Positions 33,876-43,963 are shown, counted from the stretch's first letter. The stretch is DNA of 64,000 nt from Lepiota brunneoincarnata (GCA_023014365.1 JAEBUN010000070.1:46912-110911); one strand, 5' to 3'. Notes: generated by a model not told the origin, from the letters alone. Translations and numbers: made by a program.

Positions 33876-34892
33876 ATGAAGCCATTATCTTCTACTCTAA
33901 AGCAAACCACCCTCTCTTTGCTAAATTCTCATCATTCCTATACTAAAATTGAGGCAATTACTGGTGTTGGGCGCAGTACCATATCCAGGCTAGCCTCTAA
34001 AAATTGTTCCAGCCTTACTAAATCACTTGGAGGACGTCCTTCAAAACTCTCTACCACTAATATTCGGCATGCTATCCATCTTATCTCTGCTGGCAAGGCT
34101 GAAACTGCTGTAGATATAGCCAAATCTCTTGCTCCCATCATTGGGACATCAGTCTCTTCACAGACTGTAGCAAGGCATCTCAAACAGGCAGGAATGAAGG
34201 CTGTAGTCAAGCAAAAAAAGCCTTTACTCTCTGACAAGCATAGGAGGGCTAGGCTGGATTTTGCTCTGACACACCAGCATTGGACTATGGAGGACTGGAA
34301 GCTGGTTGTATGGTCTGATGAGACCAAAATTAATCGTTTGGGGTCAGATGGGAGGAAGTGGGGATGGAAAAAGAAGGGAGAGGGGCTTAGTGAAAGATTG
34401 GTCAAGGGAACTCTGAAGTATGGAGGAGGATCAGTGATGGTTTGGGGCTGTATGCTGTGGGATGGCCCAGGCTATGCAGTGAGGATTGATGGAAGGATGG
34501 ATGCAGAGTTGTTTGTGCAAATTTTGGAGGAAGATTTGAAGAAGAGTCTCCAGTGGTACAAGCTTAAACCCCAAGATATTATCTTTCAGCAAAATAATGA
34601 CCCCAAACACAAGAGTACACTGGCCAAAGAATGGTTTCAAAAAAATCATTTTAGGCTCCTAACCTGGCCAGCACAGTCACCTGACCTCAATCCCATTGAA
34701 CACTTATGGGAATATGTGAAGAGAAAGTTGGGAGAGTATGAATCTCCTCCCAAGGGTATGGAGGAGTTGTGGCAGAGGGTAGAAAAGGAGTGGGATGCTA
34801 TTCCAGCTTCTGAGTGTCAGAAGTTAATTGAAAGTATGCCTAGAAGAGTAGCAGCTGTACTCAAAGCCAGGGGGGGCTACTCTAAGTACTAG
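33876..34892 (+). CDS. Tc1-family transposase, intact frame but catalytic Asp replaced
   Basis: The product has 338 residues, a normal length for the family, and the frame is unbroken. The N-terminus holds two helix-turn-helix units (about residues 10-45 with GVGRSTISRL, and 75-110 with SVSSQTVARHLKQAG) that bind the inverted repeats. The catalytic domain has the first Asp in VWSDETKIN (about 148), a GGGSVMVWGCM block, and the Glu in SPDLNPIEHLWEYVK, in the DD34E arrangement. The second acidic residue, normally Asp in QQDNDPKH, reads Asn (QQNNDPKH, about 34591-34614), a single G-to-A change. The protein should bind DNA but not cut it. Related active copies elsewhere in the genome are likely. 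Confidence 0.93.
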   Translation: MKPLSSTLKQTTLSLLNSHHSYTKIEAITGVGRSTISRLASKNCSSLTKSLGGRPSKLSTTNIRHAIHLISAGKAETAVDIAKSLAPIIGTSVSSQTVARHLKQAGMKAVVKQKKPLLSDKHRRARLDFALTHQHWTMEDWKLVVWSDETKINRLGSDGRKWGWKKKGEGLSERLVKGTLKYGGGSVMVWGCMLWDGPGYAVRIDGRMDAELFVQILEEDLKKSLQWYKLKPQDIIFQQNNDPKHKSTLAKEWFQKNHFRLLTWPAQSPDLNPIEHLWEYVKRKLGEYESPPKGMEELWQRVEKEWDAIPASECQKLIESMPRRVAAVLKARGGYSKY

Positions 34893-34914
34893 AAATAATA
34901 GGATAGCCTAGTAT

Positions 34915-35132
34915 AATATGTCATTGACAAAACCGTTCCAATGACTTAAAATGATTACAAAATTCATAATTGCCTAATTTGGAAGTATTACATGACGCAA
35001 CTTTGCAGAGTCAGATATGACATATTTGGCTATGTTTATAAATATATTCACAAATATGGCTATTTTATTTACTGAGCTATTACTACTTAAAGTCAAAAGT
35101 ACAAAACATTGGAACGGTTTTGTGGGTCACTG
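34915..35132 (-). repeat. Right compound inverted repeat of the Tc1 element
   Basis: Reverse complement of the left repeat with scattered changes, also carrying the motif at both borders (about 34928-34945 and 35103-35125). Confidence 0.85.
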
Positions 35133-36319
35133 TACGCGGGCTTTGCGAGGGGAGTCTAAGAGGTCGGAGATGAGCGGAAGGGGGTAGCGGTCCTTCTTGG
35201 TAATACGGTTGAGACCTCTAAAATCAACACATAAGCGGAGGGAGCCGTCCTTTTTCTTGACGAAGAGGACCGGGGCTCCATGAGGAGAAGTGGAAGGGCG
35301 AATGAAACCAATGGACAAATGTTCGTCAATAAAATCACGTAGAGCTCCAAGCTCTGATTGTGAAAGGGAATAAATGGTACCGACCGGAGGCTGACCGCCA
35401 TCCTCTAGGTTAATCTGGAGGTCGTAAGGGCGGTGTGGAGTGAGTGTGTCAGCACGCGATTTACTGAAAACATCTGCGAACTCATGGTATTCCTCGGGGA
35501 TGGACGAGAGGTTAGCCGGGTCTTTGGAGACGGAAGAAGACGCGGCCAATGCGGAGGCGGTGGAGAGATTGATTCAGAATTGTTGGGAGCCAGGGAGCTT
35601 GGCAGCGCGGATAAAGGCAGGAGCGTTTATCAGGGATATGTGTGGTTTCGCAAGGGGGACAGATTGGGACGAGGTCCTGGACAGGGGTGGTGAACCTAGG
35701 TCAGGAGTGTCAGGGTTGGCCATAGGCGGGGCTGATGCAGGTGCGACGCAGGTAGAGATGGAAGCAGGATTCTTGAGTAGGGATGGCCAGAAAGTAATAC
35801 TGCCCAAAGCCCAGTCAATCAACGGATTGTAGCAGGTGAGCCAGTTATGTCCTAAGACCACAGAACAGGAAGAGTCGAGCCGGGTGACATAAGTGTCCAA
35901 GATAATAGATTCACTGGAGGGGAAAGATACAGGCAGTTGCACAAGCTCCGTAATGTAGGCATTTGAGGTCCCGTCAAATAACCGAAGTTCAATAGCCGGG
36001 ATGGACAAGGTTGGAATACTATGAGAATGAACAAAAGATGAGTCCACAAAACAGTGAGTAGAACCACTATCAACAAGAGCTTTGAAAGGAGAAAGAGAAG
36101 AGAAATCAGAACTAACTACATTGTCCGTTGTAGAAATCGGGTCCGAAGTGGAGAGTACGGAGGCGGAAACAGAAGATAAAGAAGTAACTACAGGAGAAGT
36201 TAATCTAATATGAAAAGAGTTCGGGTCGGAAAGAGCAGACGCATTGAGACGGAAACTCTCTGGGGCACAGCAGAGTTCAATGCGATCCTCAGTCTGTGCA
36301 GAGGCCTGAGGACCGCCGA

Positions 36320-37720
36320 CTATTTTTCTGAGCTCGGGAGAGTCGGCGCGTCTGTCTCGGGAAGCTGAGCCTGTCGGCCTTTAGCCTTGGCATCAGGGAA
36401 TTTCTTCTTGTCGCAGTTGGCAGCCCTGTGATTGGGATCTGCGCAGACAAGGCAGAGGTTATTGTCGAAACGTTGTTGACGTTCCTCGGGGGTTAATTTA
36501 CCGTCCTTACCAAGTTTACTAGTAAGGTTGGATTTGGGTGGGGCCGATTTCTGACCGGCGGATGGGTTGGGCAGATTGCCCTTGAAGCTGTTGTTGGGGG
36601 TGCTGCCTTTGTTGTTATTGGCAGGCTTGGCAGCAGGTTGCAGGTTGGTCGAGGTGGAAGGGGATGGGTTACCTCCAGGTTTCCTAGAGGTGGTCGGGTC
36701 CGAAGCGGATTTGGCGCAGGCCTTCTCGCGTTGGTGTTCCCAGTAGCAAGTGTCGATCTTCATCGCTGCTGCTCGCATTTCGATGAAGGTGTCGGGCTTG
36801 CCATCGGGCCGATTGGACAGAATGTCCTGGATGCAGTCGGGGAGGCCTTTATAGTAGCGGTGACAAAATACATCGTCACCCCAGCGGAGTTGACCAGCTA
36901 GGCGGAGAAAGTCGACGTTGTAGACGGCGATCTTCTCGTCGTAGCGCATTCGGAGGGAGTCGAGCTACTCAGCAGCTTCTCCAGTCGGATCCGCGGGACC
37001 GAAATTGGTCTGCAGTTCCAGGGTGAACTGGTCCCAGTCCTCGATCCAGTTGTGCATTATTCCGTGGTTGTCGGCCTCGTCGAGGCCGATTTCGAAGTGT
37101 TGCTGTGCCATGCCCGTAAGGTACGTCAACGCGAAGTTGACCTTGGTGGCAGGGATAGCGAACTGAGCTGGGTTAGTACGGAAGTAGAGTCGGCATTGGA
37201 AGAGGAAGGGTTTGAGTTTGGCAGGGTCGGAACCTGTAAAGATGTCAGGTTCGCGAGCTTTGGTATGGGGAGTTCGGGGAGGCTGTGGGGCTTGAGAATT
37301 CCCACGGCCGTCCATTTGATCGGCTATGCGTTAGAAAACTCGGAGTAGGAGTTGATCATGGTCGTCTCGGTTGTTGCCAGGTGGGGTATTGTTGTTGTTG
37401 TCGCCGTTGTCTGATGGTTCATCGTCGCCCGGGGGCCCGTCCCCGTTGTCAGGATAGTCATCGGGATCACCAGGGTCGCTGGGATCAGGATTGGGGTCGG
37501 GGCCTTCATCGGGGCCGTTGGGGGTCTGGAATATTGAGGGTTGTATCTCTTCAGAGAACCGGTCTGGAGTCGAGAGCGCGATCGATTGTCGGTGAGAGCG
37601 AGAAGCCCTCGGGGAGTCAGGTTGCAGTTCCTCGGAAGGAGGTTGTTGAGTGATGCGTTTGCTATGGCGAGCGGCTGGAGTTACCAGAGTGCGAGTACGG
37701 GTAACTGTTCAAGAGACCAT
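36320..37720 (-). pseudogene. G3 gag, several stops
   Basis: The ATG is at 37720, but codon 4 is TGA as in G2. Another stop (CAG to TAG) lies near 36962, in the capsid-to-linker region. The acidic Asn/Pro-rich N-terminus, capsid block (GDDVFCHRYYKGLP), Ser/Pro/Asn linker and CLVCADPNHRAANC knuckle (about 36405-36450) are all recognisable. It ends AAA TAG at 36320-36322. Confidence 0.9.
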
Positions 37721-37773
37721 GGTTAGAAAGATTCAGAGTGTGGTGGACAGGAGGAGTGGGAGTCTGATAATAC

Positions 37774-38434
37774 TGTTAGAGCCGGTGCGGGTCGGGACCG
37801 AGGCAGAGGGTCGGGGTGGTAACCTTGATATAAGGTAACCGGGGGACAGGGCAAAGTCAGTATGTAGACTTCGGGACCGAGGCGGAGTATGTCGGGCGGG
37901 GGGTTGGACTTGCGGCCTCAGCTTATGTGCTGTGCCCTCCTACTGTCCTAGTCCGTATTTCAGGAAGTCGGGGCCGAAGCGGAGCGAGGCAGAAGAGAGG
38001 AGAAGATAGAGAACAGGGAGCTGGTCTGCTGCTCGATTCGATTATCAGACTGAGGAGTACAAGCCAAGTACCTACGGTATATATACTACTGGCCTTACAA
38101 ACTATGACTTGTACTGACTACATGCAGAGCGAAGCGGAGACCGATCTAGTTACAAACGGATTACGAACGGATTACGAATGGAATAGAAATGGGTACAGGT
38201 ATGGAGACTAATAACGTATCTTGACTACGGACGGGAAATGGAGATGGGGGTATGAGGCACCGAGGGTCAGGTGACCACGGCACGTGTGGAGGTGGTCGCG
38301 TGATTGGGGCAGTGGGTTGTGGTCGGAGCAGGTTGGGGCCGAGTTGGAGGGCAGAGGGTTGTTGTGTGGAACACACGTGGAGTCGAGAAGCCGAAGTTTA
38401 AATGATTAGACTCTGAGTTGGCATGGATATGACA
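37774..38434 (-). repeat. 5' LTR of G3 (element orientation)
   Basis: It is the partner of 28992-29652, differing by scattered transitions and a few other changes. The primer site ATTATCAGACT (minus strand, about 37761-37771) lies just inside. The complementary RNA start is within the LTR at about 38041-38051. Confidence 0.93.
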
Positions 38435-38801
38435 CTATGCTTGAACCAGCCACACCTAACACCATACCCACCTGATTGGACCCGCCACCTGTGCCCATTT
38501 CTATTGACAGCAAACCCAAATACAAGATCACTCGCATTGTCAACTCAAAGATTGATCAGCACCACGCATGCAAACTCCTCTACAAAGTCATTTGGTTAGG
38601 TTATGAAGACACTGAAGAAGAGTCTTCATAGTTACCAGCTACCAAGCTTGAACATGCCATAGATCTAGTAGAGGCTTTCCATTCCTCTTACCCCACTAAG
38701 CCTGGCCCCCTCCATTCACTCTGAGTTTCCACTGATCACCATCACACCAAGAAACAACAAGATTTATCAAAAAAGAAAAGACAACAAAAACTACTACCAG
38801 A

Positions 38802-38920
38802 TTACTTATCATCTCCAGAGGGGCCAGGCAACTGTGCAGCATCATCTTCCATCAAGCCCCAGACCTCCTCTTCCAAGGCAGCCCTGACACTCTCCTCTGA
38901 ACCCTCCATTGAAATGCGGA
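38802..38920 (-). pseudogene. G2 antisense gene, last exon remnant
   Basis: The minus-strand frame ends in TAA (38802-38804) and reads an acidic C-terminus with EEEVWGLMEDDAA and PSGDDK. This aligns with EEEVQGMMEDAAA and TSGNDTDK of G1 and with G3. The frame is kept although the amino acids differ, which indicates coding constraint during subfamily divergence. The upstream exons are missing, cut at the MITE border. Confidence 0.7.
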
Positions 38921-39447
38921 TTACTTTATGAGATTGAAAATGAAGTTCATTAACAGGTTCGCTAACTCCGACTTTATATCACAGCCAGCTGGGTTAGCGA
39001 GTTTCCTCACTAACGTTTATCTATTGGTTTTTATTTTATTCTCGGACTCTCCACACCTGAGCTTTTCAACCCTAATGTTCTAAAGTCCACTTCCATAGTC
39101 TTCAGGTAGTAGACTAACACTAGAATTAATTAGCTTATTCTATTCTTATCAATCTTCATTTTCTAGTTCATCATTTCTGATCTCTTTTTGTTTCTATGAG
39201 GGGGCATCCTTCCCTGAGTACCCTCTGGGATACCCCCATTCGATCCCTTAGGTTTCAATATCATCAGAACCATTTCAAGGGGACATTCTTGTCAGGGCAT
39301 TCAGCTAATCCCTACATTCTTTTGTCAAGATTCACTCCCGGACCTGTTATTTTCTGGAGATCTGTGACAACCTCTCCCCCACAAACTTATAAAGTCGGAA
39401 TAAGTGAACTTGTTAACAAACTTCATTTTCAATCTTGTAAAGTAATC
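38919..39447. mobile_element. 529-bp MITE with 60-bp terminal inverted repeats
   Basis: 38919-38978 and 39388-39447 are inverted repeats (GATTACTTTA...CTCCGACTTTATA on the left) with about 8 mismatches. The interior is AT-rich and has no coding capacity. A clean target duplication is not visible: the left flank ends TGCG and the right flank starts TGCC. The superfamily is therefore open. It marks the truncation point of G2. Confidence 0.75.
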
Positions 39448-40444
39448 TGCCTTTCAACAGGAACACAGAGAGAGGCAACCAATCCCCCACTGCTAGGCCA
39501 AATGCCAGCAACAAAAGGAGAAGACAGACAGGAATGTACAGTGAAGTAGGGAGAGTGAAGATACCCCAAACAGCATTTCCTTGCTGGACTGCAAGGAGGA
39601 GCAAGTGCTTGGGGTATGCCTTCAGTAGGGCTGGGGTATTTCACTGAGTCAATCAAGGAGCACAGGGGCCCTAAGGACTCCTTTGTACATCATAGATAAC
39701 ACAAAGTCCAACATGAGGTATATTCTTGAGGACTCTGGATCCTAAGGCTAAGTTGTATCTGGGAGCCAGGGAACATGAAACAAGGGGAACCATCAAGTTT
39801 TCACTGCTACATTAGCAGAAATATAGGAAAGAGAAAGGAGAGGATATAAGAGATAGTGTGGGAGGCATTGTTTGGCCTCTCTACAACCTAATGAAAATGT
39901 GTTGAGGGCCAGATTCTGTGTGCAGGCAAGATTCTCAGTGAAACAAAACTTGGAAGTGTAGGATTTATAAAATATGTGCTGCATAGCTACTTGAATACAC
40001 CATCTTTTATCCAAATCCAAAATTAGCCTTACAATATCCCATTATAAATGCTTACTGCCTTCCTCGGGTCCTTCTCCTTGCTTGGCTAGTAGCTTGAGGG
40101 ACTTGAATAGTCTCAACATTCATATCCTATATGTGTTGTCATTTTGAGCAGCATAGCTGGGGTATCTCTTCTTGATCAGAGCATTTTTGTTTCCCAACAC
40201 CACCACTACTCTTGTGGTCCCTGGGAGTTACAATTACTACCTTTGGGATTGGCTTTAGCTTGGGACAAGGGGATGGAGGAGGTAATACCACCTCTACATA
40301 ATCTTTGCTAGGCTAATAGATAGTGAGATCAAACAAAAACTGTGCCCAGTAATCAAGATACTTACCTCCAACTCATCATCATTTTCTGGCCAATCCCTAT
40401 GATTCCAGTCATCTGGAACAAGTAAGTATGGGTTCCATATCCCC
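39448..40444. other. Unassigned region with a possible LTR remnant
   Basis: No gene is recognised. The segment about 39955-40033 (TTTATAAAATATGTGCTGCATAG through GCCTTACA, separated by diverged sequence) resembles the end of the G5 LTR (54925-54991). It may be a fragment of a related LTR. Confidence 0.35.
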
Positions 40445-40890
40445 CCCCCCAAAGGGGGTTAGGGGTCAGTTCCCTGTAAATCCCTACACCCTGCACACAG
40501 TGGCTCTAAGAGCTTTGGGTCCCCCCCTTATTGGGGTAATGCATCAATTCACAGTAAATCACTTCAAGCCACCCAAGGGTGGCTGGTGAATAACCATGGA
40601 CTCCTCGAGACTGAAGCCTATGAGGGGGGAATAACCCGAAGGCCCTCCCCAGTTATCCCACTCCCTCAGGGGGGTGGGGTTGGAACAAAAATGCAGCAGG
40701 ATTTCACTCCAGAAAGCCCAGAAGAATGTCAAGGTCATGGGGTAAGCCACCACATCATGTATACTTCAGACAGGAAGTGAGTATGTGAGTGCAGGTTTCA
40801 AGCCACAACCCACAGGGACAGGAGTGATCCTCCTGGGGGTGGAATCTAGCATGGTACTCCCTGATTGGGGCATGACTGAGTATAGTGCAG
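40445..40890 (-). repeat. LINE-T: 3' end of a LINE-P/S family copy
   Basis: On the minus strand, from 40890 downward, the C-terminal Cys/His region (HSCPCGL, LETCTHILTSC) is followed by the family's 3' UTR, ending in a C-rich run at 40441-40453. No poly(T) is present, so it is truncated at both ends. Confidence 0.65.
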
Positions 40891-40895
40891 ACACA

Positions 40896-41590
40896 TTCAT
40901 GTGGTCCAGCTTCTAGGGGGGAAGGTTATGGCTCCCAAGGCCAAGCTTTTTGCTGTTCAACTGACAGTGTCCAAGGCAGTTTCTGTCAAGGGTGCCACTA
41001 GCCTTGTCCTGTTCACCAACTTGATGGCCTTGGCCAGATGGGTGGTGGACCCTTCAGTGCACTCTGCTCAGGGCCAGTCCCTTGTGGTAGGGGGCTGGTG
41101 GATACCCTGCCTGCCATGACCTATATGGCAGGTGACTTTAATTGCCATTTGGAGCAGTGGGATTCTAACCAGGTCTCACATCCAGGGATCACCCAGTCTC
41201 TTTTGGAGGTTGGAATGGATCTGGGATTTTATTTGGTGCTTCCAGTGGTTCCAGGCCTGACTTACTTCCCACATGAATTGAATCTGTCACCATCAGTGAT
41301 CAATCTCATCTTCCTCCCAATGGCTCAAGATCCTGATCTCAGGCCCTTAATCAATCTTGAGAAGTGTGGTCCAAGGGACCATGCTTCTCTTACTCTGGTT
41401 CTTCCAGTCACTTGTTTTATGACTGGGGTGATCTGTTGAGTTCTGAAGCCTGATAGCAATGAGGAGTCAAAGTTTGTGGCTCAGATATGTGAGGGGCTAG
41501 CTGCTGTGGCTGCCCTTGGGCACTCTTGTGGAGGTGGAGGCTGCAGCTTTAGCCATGGCTTGCATCATCTCCCAGGCATGGGATGCTTTC
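40896..41590 (+). pseudogene. LINE-R: RNase H piece joined to endonuclease piece (LINE-B family)
   Basis: 40896-41090 encodes the RNase H segment GGKVMAPKAKLFAVQLTVSK and SLVLFTNLMALAR, matching LINE-B. From about 41100 an APE-type endonuclease fragment follows (MAGDFNCHLEQW, VINLIFLPMAQ, GPRDHASLTLV). The order is reversed compared with a normal ORF2, so two fragments have been brought together by rearrangement or successive insertion. Confidence 0.65.
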
Positions 41591-41592
41591 TC

Positions 41593-41800
41593 TTTTTTTT
41601 TTTCTTTTTTTTTTGAAATCAACAATTTATAAGGTATAGGGCCCTCCCATGAGGGAGGACCCTATTGCTATGCACTCTTGTGAGGCAAGCACCAGATGCA
41701 CCAGACCCCAGAATCAACTTAGACTCTAACCTGACTTAGTCAGTTAGGAGAACCAACAGAGGATTTAGTGCACTCAAGCCAGGTTATGGGAGACTGTCCT
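41593..41800 (-). repeat. Poly(T)-headed LINE 3' terminus
   Basis: Interrupted poly(T) at 41593-41614 is followed by GAAATCAACAATTTATA, the complement of the LINE-S terminus. Beyond this tail the sequence differs from LINE-S. It is a short minus-strand insertion of another LINE or a LINE-mobilised sequence. Confidence 0.5.
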
Positions 41801-42056
41801 GGCCCGCTATGGCCCACACCTTGCCAGGGAGTTAGTATAGAGCCCTGGTTACTGAGCTTCCCATTCTGCTGGCAGGTAGTTTGCTGGTGCCAACCAGCAC
41901 AGATCCACACCTGTCCCAGGTCTCTGCCTCACCCACAGCCAACTATGTTGCACTCCCAGAGGTCCATGGACCAGTGGCATGGAGTTGTTTCAGCATCCTA
42001 ATCCTGTACTGCCCACTTTGGATGGAACACCCACAGGGGATCTAACCCCAGGGCAT
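41801..42056 (+). repeat. Dispersed repeat of unknown type, inverted partner at 21690-21860
   Basis: It shares long blocks with the reverse complement of 21690-21860, such as CACTTTGGATGGAACACCCA. A short open frame starts at 41979 (MELFQHPNPVLPTLDGTP) and reads into LINE-S. I do not recognise the family. Confidence 0.4.
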
Positions 42057-43282
42057 GTAGCCAGGCAGGCTGCAGGGAGAGTTCTGCTTGCTGATGCAGA
42101 GCTCCACTCCATTCAATTGGGAGTAGGCATGGTCCTGGACTGTGCTGAAACTGACCACATATTTGTCTACACCAGCTCCACAGGCTCTGCCTGCAGAGCT
42201 GTGGATCCCTCTGTGCATGCTGGCCAGGCTCATTCCCTGGAGGTTTGCTGGTCTCTGGATTGCTAGTTGTCTGTCAAGGCCCAGTGGACTGTTACTTTCT
42301 GGCAGGTGCCTTCAGGCTCTGTTGCAGAGCTTCACTCTGACACCATTGCGATGGTGAAGGAGCTTTGTGTATTGCTGGGTGTCCGCCCTGCGACTACTAT
42401 CGACTCTCTCCAGGCTGAGGTCATGAGAGGGTGCATTGACAAGTGGGTGAACATGTTTCGCTCACCCTTGTATCAGGGCAGGAACTTCCTCCCCCTGTTG
42501 GACTCCCTCAGGAAGCCTCTCCAACCCTTGTACCTTTCTAGAGGTACTTGGCCCCAGGAAATTGGCCCTCAGATGTCTGTCGCTGGTACAGCATGGGCAG
42601 TCCACACTATACTTGGTCACACCCCTATCAGGGAGTACTGTGCTAGATTCCACCCCCAGGAAAATCACTCCTGTCCTTGTGGGCTGCAGCTTGAAACCCA
42701 CTCTCACATTCTCACTTCCTGTCTGAAGTACACATGGCATGGTGGCTTACTCTGCAACCTTGACGCTCTTCTGAGCTTTCTGGAGTGAAATCCTTCTGCA
42801 TTTTCATTCCAATCCTGCCCTCCTGAGGGAGTGGGATAACTGGGGAGGGCCTTTGGGTTATTCCCCCCTTGCAGGCTTTGGTCTCGAGGAGTCTATGGTT
42901 ATTCACTGGCCACCCTCAGGCAGCTTGAAGTGATTTACTGCAAATTGACATATTACCCCAATAAGAGGGGGACCTGAAGCTCTTAGAGCCTCTGTCTGTG
43001 AGGTGTAGGTATCTATGGGGAATTGACCCCTAACCCCCTTTGGGGGGGGAACCTGTTGGCCCTATCCACCCCTCATCTGTCGTGCCCTGGTTTCCATCAG
43101 GGCAGCAAGCTCTTCACCCATGCATACTTCTTTATGGAGTGTAGCCTTTCAAGCCAGCAGGGCTTTCTCCCCTACCTTCATTGGTAGTTATACTATGTAC
43201 TAGTTACTTTGTTGTAGTTAGTACATGCGGACTGTGTTCGAGCACTGCATTATAAATTGTTGATTTCAAAAAAAAAAAAAAA
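42057..43282 (+). pseudogene. LINE-S: 5'-truncated LINE with 3' UTR and poly(A)
   Basis: RNase H part (ADAELHSIQLGVGMV, VYTSSTGSACRAVDPSV), one stop near 42266, then the C-terminal region with an intact cluster (HSCPCGLQLETHSHILTSC) to about 42788. A 3' UTR of about 480 bp ends in ATAAATTGTTGATTTC and A15 (43268-43282). Same family as LINE-P and LINE-Q, and the only copy here with a complete 3' end. Confidence 0.78.
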
Positions 43283-43963
43283 GAGATCATCACTCACCTT
43301 CAGGATATGATAGTCAACAAGGAGGTCTCTCAAGCTATCGTCGAAGAGGTTCATGTAGTTTTGCCTTATCACAAGTGTTGTTTGTCTACCTCCAATATGG
43401 TGTGTCAGCTCTACTCCCCCTAACCACTGATTCTGACTTCATCCTTTGTTAGGAGACTGTCAAAAAGTCCTTGTTGTCTAAAGGCACCATCCATTTTCTT
43501 CCCTATTGTCAAGATCCCAATATGAACACTAAACACTGCTGTTATGCCTGGGCTGAACAGCTTCTAGCCAAAGCCAACACCAATACTGCCAAGTGTGCCT
43601 GTACTGAGTCTGCTTCCAATGAGCACACCTTTGCAGGCTTATCTGGTGGGCATTTTCTCACTTCCATTTGCTAAGCTTAACAGTTCTAACACTTATCCTG
43701 GCTAGCTTGTCTGCTCCAGGAACTCCAAAGCCTTTTGTCTCACTCTTGTGATGAGTACGAGTTTGAATCTCACAGTAATGACACTTGGTTGGTCAAATGT
43801 GACCTCAATTCACTCAGCTGGGACTTCATCAAGGCTATCCCCTTGCTTGAAGCCAACTTAAAGAGGTTCCAATTCCTTATTCAAGAGTGCATCCATCTCA
43901 AAAGCCTTTTGCGCAACCTCTCTGACTTGGACAAGTCCTCCCCCACTTAAGCTTAACACTTTT
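43283..43963. other. Unassigned region
   Basis: Two short plus-strand frames (43471-43674 and 43735-43950) show no domain I know. CpG-poor, and probably decayed transposon sequence. Confidence 0.3.

Larger units (their letters stand above)
33527..35132 (+). mobile_element. Tc1-type DNA transposon with ~215-bp terminal inverted repeats
   Basis: The element is 1606 bp, ends CAGTG...CACTG and is flanked by TA on both sides (33525-33526, 35133-35134). It is inserted in G3 pol at a position where G1 reads continuously. Left (33527 to about 33742) and right (about 34915-35132) inverted repeats are long and about 95% alike by eye. The outer motif ACAAAACCGTTCCAATG recurs in opposite orientation at the inner border of each repeat. 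One open reading frame fills the interior. Confidence 0.95.
30912..36323 (-). pseudogene. G3 pol, several stops, split by Tc1
   Basis: Minus-strand frame in two blocks, 35135-36323 and 30912-33524, separated by the transposon. Block 1 holds the protease (DSGSTH, near 36055) and the RT start ([15 protein letters not shown]). Block 2 holds the rest of RT (YLDDILIYS near 33310), RNase H, integrase with an undamaged second-Asp box (TSDHGSEF, near 31800) and Glu box (GDGQTERTN), and the chromodomain (LLYKVIWLGYEDTEEESSW). TGA stops near 35571, 33152, 32566 and 31243 each correspond to CGA in G1 or G2. Apart from these stops it is the best preserved pol of the family here. Confidence 0.93.
28992..38434 (-). 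mobile_element. G3: complete G1-type chromovirus inserted in G2
   Basis: The element lies on the minus strand with 661-bp LTRs at 28992-29652 and 37774-38434 and target duplication CTATG (28987-28991, 38435-38439). Without the Tc1 insertion it is about 7.84 kb, the same as G1. It carries gag and pol on the minus strand and the accessory Zn2Cys6 gene on the plus strand. Several CpG-derived stops inactivate gag and pol. Confidence 0.95.
24807..38724 (+). pseudogene. G2 pol in three pieces (24807-26406, 27072-28991, 38440-38724)
   Basis: Piece 1 holds the protease (DSGSTH, near 25060) and RT up to the thumb (YLDDILIYS intact near 26195-26225; stop at 26275). Piece 2, after the solo LTR, holds the RNase H (ETDASDYALAAIL), the integrase zinc region and catalytic core, in which TSDxGSEF reads TSNCGSKF and the Glu box reads GNRQTECT. 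The triad is partly lost. Piece 3, after G3, is the GPY/F end and chromodomain (LLYKVIWLGYEDTEEES) ending in TGA at 38722-38724. Numerous Asp-to-Asn, Arg-to-Cys/His and Glu-to-Lys changes all fit deamination at CpG or its complement. Confidence 0.9.
22690..38920 (+). mobile_element. G2: old relative of G1, broken by nested insertions and 3' truncated
   Basis: The 5' LTR, gag and pol match G1 throughout, but most CpG sites are now TpG or CpA. The element is interrupted by a solo LTR (26407-27066) and by G3 (28992-38434). It resumes after 38439 with the chromodomain and the end of its antisense gene, and stops at about 38920 where a MITE begins. No 3' LTR is found. The antisense C-terminus differs clearly from G1/G3, so G2 is a separate subfamily rather than only an older copy. 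Confidence 0.9.

Noticed and set aside
33527..35132. Reading the Tc1 element as a source of G3 inactivation
   Set aside because: G3 already carries several CpG-derived stops elsewhere, so the insertion need not be the cause.
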